A DNA stretch of 25,832 bases from an uncultured Phycisphaerales bacterium. GTDB lineage: Bacteria > Planctomycetota > Phycisphaerae > WQYP01. Shown here piece after piece: positions 8,441-14,530 of this stretch. The notes below the pieces were generated by a model. The model searched no databases. It worked only from the letters and a program-made list of their open reading frames with translations, and was not told the origin of the DNA. Location: NCBI GenBank assembly GCA_903868035.1, contig CAIPTQ010000235.1:1-25832 (forward strand), read 5' to 3'. The position numbers and the translations under genes were made by a program. The stretch's first letter is position 1; each line of letters opens with the position of its first letter.

Positions 8441-8962
8441 ATGGCCTTGCTTAAAAAAATAGTCACCTGGGCGCGCATTAAATCCCCGTGGATCCTGCAC
8501 TTTAACAGCGGTGCGTGCAATGCGTGCGATATTGAAGTGATCGCCTCGCTGATGCCGCACTACGACGTGGAGCGCTTCGGCGTGCAACTCAAGGGCGTAC
8601 CACGACATGCGGACGTTTTGGTGTGTTCGGGACCGGTGACGCGGCAGATAAAAGAGCGTTTAATCCGGATATATGACCAGATGGCGGAGCCTAAATTTGT
8701 GGTTGCCGTGGGAACTTGCGCTTGTTCGGGCGGAGTTTTCAAGGATTGCTACAGCGTGACGGGCGGCATTGACACGGTGATTCCAGTTTCCGCATATATA
8801 CCGGGTTGTCCGGCGAGTCCGAGCGCTATTATTGATGGAGTCGTCAAGCTGTTGATGAGCTTGGAAGCTACGGAAGAGGCACCGGCGCAAGTAGGTTCGG
8901 GCGCTGGACTTGTGGCGGCGGCTGCGGTTGACCAGGGGCCTTCGGAAGACGCTGAAGCCTGA
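8441..8962 (+). CDS. [NiFe] hydrogenase small subunit (NuoB/HycG-like)
   Basis: 173 residues. Carries the proximal [4Fe-4S] cluster that passes electrons to or from the nickel site. All four ligands are visible: Cys26 and Cys29 in SGACNACDIE, Cys93 in GTCACSGG and Cys123 in PGCPASP. The CNACDIE form is that of group 4 hydrogenases; complex I NuoB has adjacent cysteines (CC) instead. It lacks the extra C-terminal cluster motifs of group 1 small subunits. The last 30 residues are a low-complexity Ala/Glu/Gly tail that is not part of the fold. CGGAG at 8428-8432 is the ribosome site. It is peripheral, on the cytoplasmic side. Confidence 0.95.
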   Translation: MALLKKIVTWARIKSPWILHFNSGACNACDIEVIASLMPHYDVERFGVQLKGVPRHADVLVCSGPVTRQIKERLIRIYDQMAEPKFVVAVGTCACSGGVFKDCYSVTGGIDTVIPVSAYIPGCPASPSAIIDGVVKLLMSLEATEEAPAQVGSGAGLVAAAAVDQGPSEDAEA

Positions 8963-8972
8963 AAGGGTACAC

Positions 8973-9527
8973 ATGAAAGAAGATGATGATATTCTGGCGG
9001 AACTGGGCGTAAAATTTCCCTTTCTTCAGGGAAAAATGCGCATTCAGCGCGATCGGCGCATATTCGTCGAGGTTCCTTCCGCGAATTTCGCCGAGGTATT
9101 CGCCCATCTTTACGGCCCCATGAAATTCATGATGCTTACAGCCATCACCGGGCTGGACAATGGCGCCACCCTCGCCGCCATGTATCACCTGGCGCGCACC
9201 TCGGGCGTGGTGCTTAACCTCACCTGTGCCGTTCCCAAAGAGAAGCCCGTACTTCAAACCGTTATCAGTTATTTTCCCGCCGCAGAATGTTATGAACGCG
9301 AACTTATTGACCTGCTAGGCATACAGGTTGAAGGACTCCCACCGGGCAGCCGCTATCCGTTGCCAGATGGATGGCCCGCCGGGCAATACCCCCTCCGGAA
9401 AGACTGGAACGCCAAGATGTTGGAAGGCTTCGACAACATCGGCGCCATCTCGGCACCCTTTCTGCTGAATCCGGAAGTCCCTCCCCCCCCCGGTTCCTTC
9501 GGTTCCAAGGAGTCCAAAAATGCCTGA
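8973..9527 (+). CDS. Hydrogenase 30-kDa subunit (NuoC/HycE-N-like)
   Basis: 184 residues from the ATG at 8973, which GAAAGGG precedes; the frame is open further upstream but only within the small-subunit gene. The hallmark of the family is near the C-terminus: YERELIDLLGI, then RYPLPDGWPAGQYPLRKDW, the segment that docks onto the large subunit. In enterobacterial HycE/HyfG this domain is fused to the catalytic subunit; here it is separate, as in Mbh and most complex I. A short Pro-rich tail (PEVPPPPGSFG) ends it, and its stop overlaps the large-subunit ATG by eight bases. It is structural and carries no cofactor motif. Confidence 0.93.
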   Translation: MKEDDDILAELGVKFPFLQGKMRIQRDRRIFVEVPSANFAEVFAHLYGPMKFMMLTAITGLDNGATLAAMYHLARTSGVVLNLTCAVPKEKPVLQTVISYFPAAECYERELIDLLGIQVEGLPPGSRYPLPDGWPAGQYPLRKDWNAKMLEGFDNIGAISAPFLLNPEVPPPPGSFGSKESKNA

Positions 9528-10770
9528 CAAAAACCGCTTCGACATTGCCATCGGGCCGCAACATCCCGCGCTCAAGGAGCCCGAATCTTTCAAGCTCATC
9601 CTGGAAGGCGAGCGCATCATGAAGGCGGGCGTGCGCCTGGGCTACAACCACCGGGGCATTGAAAAGGCCTGCGAGGCGCGCACGTACATTCAGGATATCT
9701 ACCTGATCGAACGCGTCTGCGGCATCTGCTCGCACTCGCACTCCACGTGCTTTATTTCGGCGGTCGAGGAAATCGCGGGGCTGAAGATTCCGCCGCGGGC
9801 GGCGTACTTCCGCACGCTTATTGGCGAACTGGAACGCGTCCACTCGCACCTGCTGTGGCTGGGCGTGGCGGGGCACGAGGTGGGCTTTGACACCCTGCTG
9901 ATGTACACCTGGGCCGACCGGGAAATCGTGATGGACCTCTTGGCCGCGCTCACGGGCAACCGCGTGAACTACGGCATCAACACGATAGGGGGGGTGCGGC
10001 GGGACATCACCGAGGAACAAAAGCAGGCGGTGCTCAAGGGCGTGGATGCGCTGGAGGAACGCACCAAGTATTACATCGAGGTGGCCACGACGGAGACCAC
10101 GCTGATTCAGCGGCTTTCGGGCGTGGGCAAGCTTGCGCACGATGATGCCGTGCGGCTGGGCGCGGTCGGCCCCACGGGGCGGGCCAGCGGACTCAAGGGC
10201 GACATCCGCAAGGACGACCCGTACCTGGTGTATGACAAGGTGGAGTTCAACGCGATCTCGGATGATCACTGCGATGTGTACGGCCGTGCCGTGGTGCGCG
10301 TGCTGGAGCTGATGGAGTCGTACAAGATCATCCGGCAGGTGATCAAGGACATGCCCGACGGCCCGGTGACGGTGAAGGCCCCGCGGAAGATTCCGGCGGG
10401 AGAGGCGGTCTCGCGGTATGAAGCGCCGCGCGGCGAGGATTTGCATTATGTCAAAGGCAACGGCACGGAGAAGCCGGAGCGCGTGAAGGTGCGCGCCCCG
10501 ACGTTCGCCAACGTGCAGGCGGTGGCACACATGCTCAAGGACCGCTTCCTGGCGGATGTGCCGATCATCGTGGCCGCGATCGATCCGTGCTTCTCGTGTA
10601 CGGACCGGATGATATCCGTGGCGCGGCCCTCGGCGGATGATGAAATTTCCACGTGGGAGCAAATCCGCCAGCACGGGATCAATTGGTATCGCAAGGAGCG
10701 GGGAGTGGACTTTGAGAACCTCAACCAGAAATTCCGCGCTAGGCGCGTCGCGCTGGAGGCACGAAACTAA
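9520..10770 (+). CDS. Group 4 [NiFe] hydrogenase catalytic large subunit (NuoD/HycE-like)
   Basis: 416 residues. Both nickel-binding pairs are intact: Cys67/Cys70 in ERVCGICSHSHS and Cys357/Cys360 in IDPCFSCTDRM. It should therefore be a real hydrogenase and not a complex I NuoD or an Ehr-type relative, which lose these cysteines. IDPC..CTDRM is the group 4 (Hyc/Mbh/Ech) form. About 53 residues follow the CTDR arginine; in HycE a shorter C-terminal tail is cut off there by HycI once nickel is inserted. A HycI-like gene lies just after the operon. The active site would split or make H2 with electrons carried through the small and NuoI-like subunits. Group 4 subgroup is not decidable by eye. 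Confidence 0.97.
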   Translation: MPDKNRFDIAIGPQHPALKEPESFKLILEGERIMKAGVRLGYNHRGIEKACEARTYIQDIYLIERVCGICSHSHSTCFISAVEEIAGLKIPPRAAYFRTLIGELERVHSHLLWLGVAGHEVGFDTLLMYTWADREIVMDLLAALTGNRVNYGINTIGGVRRDITEEQKQAVLKGVDALEERTKYYIEVATTETTLIQRLSGVGKLAHDDAVRLGAVGPTGRASGLKGDIRKDDPYLVYDKVEFNAISDDHCDVYGRAVVRVLELMESYKIIRQVIKDMPDGPVTVKAPRKIPAGEAVSRYEAPRGEDLHYVKGNGTEKPERVKVRAPTFANVQAVAHMLKDRFLADVPIIVAAIDPCFSCTDRMISVARPSADDEISTWEQIRQHGINWYRKERGVDFENLNQKFRARRVALEARN

Positions 10771-11717
10771 TGCCTGTTTACGTCAGCCAATTATTCTACA
10801 TGCTGGTATTTCCCGGCTTTGCGTTTCTGACGGTGTTCGCGCTGGCCGCGGAGTACGTCGATCGCAAGCTGCACGCCAAGATGCAGCAGCGCATCGGCCC
10901 GCCGTGGTTTCAGCCGCTGGCGGACCTCATCAAACTGGCCGGCAAGGAAGACTTGCTGCCCGAATCGGCGGACAAGTGGATGTTCAAGCTGACGCCGATT
11001 GTGGCGCTGGCCGCGACGCTTACGGCGTTTATTTACATCCCGGTCTGGTCGCGCAATGCGGCGTTCGCCTTTGAAGGCGACGTGATCGTCGTGCTGTATC
11101 TGCTGACGATTCCCACGTTCACGTTCTTCCTGGGCGGCTGGTATTCGCGGAGCGTATTTTCGATGATCGGCGCGGCGCGCACGCTCACGCAGCTTTTCGC
11201 TTATGAAATTCCGCTGTTCATCAGCATCCTTTCGGCGGCCCTGCTCACCGGCACGTGGTCACTGTCCAAAATGAGCGACTTCTACGGCACGCACCCCGTG
11301 CTGGCCGCGTGCAACGCCATTGGGCTGGCCGTGGCGATCATCGCGCTGCTGGGCAAGCTGGAGAAGGTGCCCTTCGACATTCCCGATGCCGAGACGGAGA
11401 TCGGGGCGGGCACGTTCACGGAATACTCGGGGCGGCTGCTGGCGATGTTCCGGCTGACGGTGGCCATCGAGATGATCGTGGGGGCGTCGCTGCTGGCGGC
11501 GGTGTTCATTCCCTTCGGGCTGGACGTGCCGGCGGCGGTGGGGTTTGTGCTGTATGTGCTGAAGGTGTTGCTGATTGTGTGCCTGCTGTCCATTTCTCGG
11601 ACGATTTTCGCCCGGCTGCGGATCGACCAGATGATCAATTTCTGCTGGAAGGTTGCCGCGCCGCTGGCGTTCGCCCAGTTGCTCCTGAATCTCGTCGTCA
11701 AAGGACTTTATTTATGA
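10770..11717 (+). CDS. Hydrogenase membrane anchor subunit (NuoH/HycD/MbhM-like)
   Basis: 315 residues, about eight hydrophobic helices. It anchors the catalytic arm to the membrane and couples redox change to ion movement. Typical landmarks are AEYVDRKLHAKMQQRIGP followed by QPLADLIKLAGKED (residues 28-62), and PFDIPDAETEIGAGTFTEYSG (201-221), the acidic loop shared by NuoH and group 4 anchors. The start overlaps the large-subunit stop by one base (TAATG) and the end overlaps the next ATG (ATGA). 315 residues is within the usual NuoH/HycD range. Confidence 0.95.
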   Translation: MPVYVSQLFYMLVFPGFAFLTVFALAAEYVDRKLHAKMQQRIGPPWFQPLADLIKLAGKEDLLPESADKWMFKLTPIVALAATLTAFIYIPVWSRNAAFAFEGDVIVVLYLLTIPTFTFFLGGWYSRSVFSMIGAARTLTQLFAYEIPLFISILSAALLTGTWSLSKMSDFYGTHPVLAACNAIGLAVAIIALLGKLEKVPFDIPDAETEIGAGTFTEYSGRLLAMFRLTVAIEMIVGASLLAAVFIPFGLDVPAAVGFVLYVLKVLLIVCLLSISRTIFARLRIDQMINFCWKVAAPLAFAQLLLNLVVKGLYL

Positions 11718-12157
11718 TGCGTCCCGGAAGAATGCTCAGCCAGGTGCTCCACTCCGCGATGCGCAAGCCGGTCACGGTGCGCTACCCGTTCGTCAAGGCC
11801 CACATTCCCAAGCGGTTCCGGGGCAAGCTGGCGTTCAACCCGGCGACGTGCATCGGCTGCAAGATTTGCGAACGCGACTGCCCGTCGGCGGCGATCAACA
11901 TCCGCAAGGTGGGGGACAAGAAGTTTGAATGCGATGTGGACCTGGCGCGGTGCATCTACTGCGGGCAGTGCGTGGATTCGTGCCCGAAGAAATCGCTGGC
12001 GACGACGGAGTTTTTCGAGCTGGCGCAGTTGACGCGGGGGAAGCTGAAGTTTGTGTACAAGGGGCAGGAGGGGTCGCTGCCGGAGGGCGTGTCGGCGGCA
12101 CCGGTCGTAGCCACGCCTGCGGTAGCCGCCGCGCCCGCAACACCGAAGGCGACGTAA
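11714..12157 (+). CDS. Hydrogenase 2x[4Fe-4S] ferredoxin-like subunit (NuoI/HycF/MbhN-like)
   Basis: 147 residues from the ATG that overlaps the previous stop (a second ATG follows directly; the open frame further upstream is a shadow of the NuoH-like gene). Two complete cluster motifs are visible: Cys46, 49, 52, 56 (CIGCKICERDCP) and Cys80, 83, 86, 90 (CIYCGQCVDSCP). It passes electrons between the outside donor and the small subunit. There is no NuoEFG, formate dehydrogenase or HycB gene around, so soluble ferredoxin is the likeliest partner, which is inferred. The last 30 residues form an Ala/Pro/Val tail. It is the last structural gene of the operon. Confidence 0.95.
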   Translation: MMRPGRMLSQVLHSAMRKPVTVRYPFVKAHIPKRFRGKLAFNPATCIGCKICERDCPSAAINIRKVGDKKFECDVDLARCIYCGQCVDSCPKKSLATTEFFELAQLTRGKLKFVYKGQEGSLPEGVSAAPVVATPAVAAAPATPKAT

Positions 12158-12254
12158 GCACGAAGACGCGAAGCACACGAAGACCTTTCACCACGGAGAC
12201 ACGGAGACACGGAGGCGGGTAATTAGTAATTAGTAATTAGTAATTGGGAATTGG
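12158..12254. repeat. Cluster of three word repeats between hydrogenase operon and hycI
   Basis: Three different short tandem words abut. First, ACGAAG-type units (12158-12183: CACGAAGACGCGAAG, then CACACGAAGA). Second, CACGGAGA units (12187-12215: CACCACGGAGACACGGAG, with ACACGGAGG following). Third, TAATTAG repeated and passing into TAATTGGGAATTGG (12220-12254). The third word recurs at 13548-13573. They occupy almost all the gap and have no coding sense. I see no terminator hairpin here. Confidence 0.75.
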
Positions 12255-12271
12255 TGGTTTGGTGGTGAATC

Positions 12272-12778
12272 TTGGATTCGCTCCAGGAAAATCTTTCGCT
12301 ATGGCTCGGCGGCGCGACGCGGCTGGTCGTGCTGGCGGTGGGGTCGCGGCTGCGGGGGGATGATGCGGCGGGGCTGCTGACGACGGCATTGTTGCGGCGG
12401 CAGTTGCATAAGACGCCGGCGCGGTTTGGGGTGCTGCTGTTGAAGGGGGACACCGCACCGGAGAATGTGACGGGGCAGATCAAGAATTTCCGGCCCTCGC
12501 ACCTGCTGATTCTGGATGCCGCGGACACGGGGCGGGAGGCGGGGCAGGTGTCGCAGGTGGATCCGAATTCGCTGTCGGCGAATTTGTCGGCGACTTCGCA
12601 CGCGCTGCCGATCAAGATGGTGATTGATTACATCCACCATTATGCGCCGTGCGTGGTGACGATTGTGGGGATACAGCCGGCGGCGATTGCGTTTGGGCAG
12701 CGGATTACGCCGGTGGTGCGGGGGGCGTGCCGGGGGTTGGCGCGGGAGCTGGCGGAGGTTATCTCGCAACCAAAATAG
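12272..12778 (+). CDS. hycI: HycI-type hydrogenase maturation endopeptidase
   Basis: 168 residues; cuts the C-terminal tail of the large subunit after nickel insertion. It follows E. coli HycI closely in motif order: RGDDAAG (HycI GDDGAG), TAPENV (SAPEN), LLILDAADTG (LLIVDATDMG), SATSHALPI (TTHNMPL) and VGIQPAAI (LGIQPD). The metal-site residues map as Asp31, Asp82 and His110. The start is TTG at 12272, the first usable codon after an in-frame stop (12266-12268), with only GGTGGTG as a ribosome site. It lies 114 bases after the operon, separated by repeats, so it may be co-transcribed or have its own promoter. Its presence argues the hydrogenase is matured and active. Confidence 0.93.
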   Translation: MDSLQENLSLWLGGATRLVVLAVGSRLRGDDAAGLLTTALLRRQLHKTPARFGVLLLKGDTAPENVTGQIKNFRPSHLLILDAADTGREAGQVSQVDPNSLSANLSATSHALPIKMVIDYIHHYAPCVVTIVGIQPAAIAFGQRITPVVRGACRGLARELAEVISQPK

Positions 12779-12877
12779 TGCCACGATGGGTGGATGTGAT
12801 CGTATTCACGGTTCTCCAGAAGGCGGGAGGGGGCGGTCAATACAGGCGTTTGGGGCAGGATGATTTCCAGCATCTGC

Positions 12878-12948
12878 GCGAGGAGACCGGGGGCGAGGGT
12901 GAGAGGTCCATGCTCCTCGCGCCCTCGCTTACGCTACGGGTTCGGTTA
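12878..12948. repeat. Inverted repeat and TCGCTTACGCTACGGG word before pgpA
   Basis: GCGCGAGGAG (12876-12885) and CTCCTCGCGC (12913-12922) form a perfect 10-base inverted repeat with a 27-base loop. It is followed by CCCTCGCTTACGCTACGGG and TTCGGTT, another word-like sequence typical of spacers in some environmental bacteria. It could fold as an RNA hairpin after hycI, but no T-run follows, so I do not call it a terminator. The rest of 12779-12967 holds nothing I recognise. Confidence 0.5.
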
Positions 12949-12967
12949 TGATTGCGGGAAATGAGGC

Positions 12968-13540
12968 GTGGTGAGCGGCATGGGTCACAAATCGAACAAG
13001 CTGTTGGCGGAGCGGGTGGCGGCATTGCCGGTGCCGGGCAAGAGTTGGCCGAAGTGGGTGATTTCGGGGGGTGGGGTGGGGTTTTTGCGGCCCGCGCCGG
13101 GGTCGTGGGGGACGGCGGTGCCGGCGGGGCTGTTGTGGTGGTTCATGAGCGTGGGGATGAGCGAGGTGTTGCGGACGGAGATTTTGGTGGGGTTGGGGGT
13201 GGTGGCGTCGGTGCTGATGGTGGCGTATGGGAAGTGGGCGGCGGCGTATTTTCGGGAGGCGGATCCGGGGACGTGCATATTGGATGAGTATGCGGGGTTT
13301 GCAGTGACGATGGTGATGGTGCCGGTGCCGGCGTGGTGTACGGGGCATGGGGTGTGGGGGGCGTTTGTGTATGTGGCGGGGCTGTATGTGTTGTTCCGGC
13401 TGACGGATACGTTGAAGATACCGCCGGCGAACTGGCTGGAGCGGCTGCCGTGGGGGTGGGGGATATTGTGCGACGATCTGGCGGCGGGGGTGCAGGCGAA
13501 TGTGGCGGCGCAGGTGGTGGTGCGGTTATGGTTGATGTAG
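12968..13540 (+). CDS. pgpA: Phosphatidylglycerophosphatase A
   Basis: 190 residues from GTG at 12968; a second GTG at 12971 and an ATG at 12980 are alternative starts and the choice is open. PgpA removes the phosphate from phosphatidylglycerol phosphate in the inner membrane, the last step to phosphatidylglycerol. Family motifs are clear: GFLRPAPGSWGT (residues 38-49), DPGTCILDEYAGF (99-111), FRLTDTLKIPPANWLERLP (143-161) and GWGILCDDLAAG (163-174). Third codon positions are almost all G. With uppP following 55 bases later it makes a small envelope-lipid unit. Confidence 0.95.
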   Translation: MVSGMGHKSNKLLAERVAALPVPGKSWPKWVISGGGVGFLRPAPGSWGTAVPAGLLWWFMSVGMSEVLRTEILVGLGVVASVLMVAYGKWAAAYFREADPGTCILDEYAGFAVTMVMVPVPAWCTGHGVWGAFVYVAGLYVLFRLTDTLKIPPANWLERLPWGWGILCDDLAAGVQANVAAQVVVRLWLM

Positions 13541-13547
13541 GCGAATG

Positions 13548-13573
13548 TTAGTAATTGGTAATTGGTAATTGGG
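13548..13573. repeat. TAATTGG word repeat
   Basis: TTAGTAATTGGTAATTGG plus TAATTGGG: three or four tandem TAATTGG units between pgpA and uppP. It is the same word as at 12220-12254 and is separated from it by a gene and a half. Confidence 0.7.
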
Positions 13574-13595
13574 TTGTGCTTGAGGAGTTCGCGGC

Positions 13596-14465
13596 GTGAA
13601 TGATTATCTATTGTCGGTGGTGTTTGGGGTGGTGGAGGGGTTGACGGAGTTTTTGCCGGTGAGTTCGACGGCGCATCTGCGGATCACGCAGTTTTTGTGC
13701 GGGATATCGCCGAAGGATGAATACTGGAAGATGTTCGCGGTAGTGATCCAACTGGGGGCGATCCTGGCGGTGGTGGCGTATTTTTGGGGGCGGCTGGTGA
13801 AGTTTGTGCGGACTTTTCCCAAGGGGGAGCGCGGCAATCGGACGTGGGTGACGCATCCGCTGACGCTGGTGATGATCGCGTTTGTCGTCACGGCGGGGCC
13901 GGCGTATCTGCTGAAGAAAATGGTGGACAAGAACCTGGAAAGCCCCTGGGTGATGGGCGGAGCGCTGGTGATCGGGGGGATGGTGATGTGGGTGGTGGAT
14001 GTGATGTGTACGCGACCGCGCATCAAGCATGTCGAGGAGATGGGCGTGCTGGAGGCGGTGTGGGTGGGGGCGGTGCAGATTCTGGCGGCGATTTTCCCGG
14101 GGACCAGCCGGTCGATGTGTACGATTGCCGCGGGGCAGACGTTCGGCATGTCGCGGCAGGCGGCGCTGGAGTTTTCGTTTTTCCTGTCGATCCCGACGAT
14201 GTTCGCGGCGACGGCCAAGGATTTGAAGGATTTCATCCGGCCGGCGGCAGATCCGGTGACGAATATCCGTCCCGAGGCGATTCACCTGACGGGCCAGCAG
14301 TGGGGCGTGCTGGCGGTGGGGATGCTGGTGTCGTTCATCGTGGCGTGGGGCGTGATTGCGTGGTTCATGAATTGGGTGCGGAACAAGGGGTTTGCGCCGT
14401 TCGCGGTGTACCGGCTGGCGGCGGGGGCGGGGGTGTTGGCGCTGGCGTATTACGGGAAGCTGTGA
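13596..14465 (+). CDS. uppP: Undecaprenyl-diphosphatase UppP/BacA
   Basis: 289 residues, polytopic membrane protein. It dephosphorylates undecaprenyl diphosphate, recycling the lipid carrier of cell-wall and surface-sugar synthesis; extra copies give bacitracin resistance. Active-site motifs are complete: EGLTEFLPVSSTAHL (Glu14, Glu18, Ser23) and PGTSRSMCTI with Arg172. ALEFSFFLSIPTM follows, as in the family. GTG start with GAGGAG at 13582-13587 at ideal spacing. An enlarged loop near residues 70-90 (FPKGERGNRTW) and another near 230 (IRPAADPVTNIRPE) are lineage variation. Relevant to peptidoglycan, which planctomycetes were once thought to lack. Confidence 0.97.
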   Translation: MNDYLLSVVFGVVEGLTEFLPVSSTAHLRITQFLCGISPKDEYWKMFAVVIQLGAILAVVAYFWGRLVKFVRTFPKGERGNRTWVTHPLTLVMIAFVVTAGPAYLLKKMVDKNLESPWVMGGALVIGGMVMWVVDVMCTRPRIKHVEEMGVLEAVWVGAVQILAAIFPGTSRSMCTIAAGQTFGMSRQAALEFSFFLSIPTMFAATAKDLKDFIRPAADPVTNIRPEAIHLTGQQWGVLAVGMLVSFIVAWGVIAWFMNWVRNKGFAPFAVYRLAAGAGVLALAYYGKL

Positions 14466-14487
14466 GGGAAGAAGTCTGTCCCTGGCC

Positions 14488-14518
14488 GCTGACCACTGAC
14501 AACGGACCACGGATCACG
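14488..14518. repeat. GACCACTGAC word repeat
   Basis: GCTGACCACTGAC, AACGGACCAC and GGATCACG: near-tandem copies of a ten-base word between uppP and the kinase gene. It is the opposite-strand form of the GGTCAGTGG words at 480-512. Confidence 0.6.
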
Positions 14519-14530
14519 TAGAATTCCCGC

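Noticed and set aside
12876..12922. Rho-independent terminator after hycI
   Set aside because: The 10-base inverted repeat has a 27-base loop and no T-run after it.
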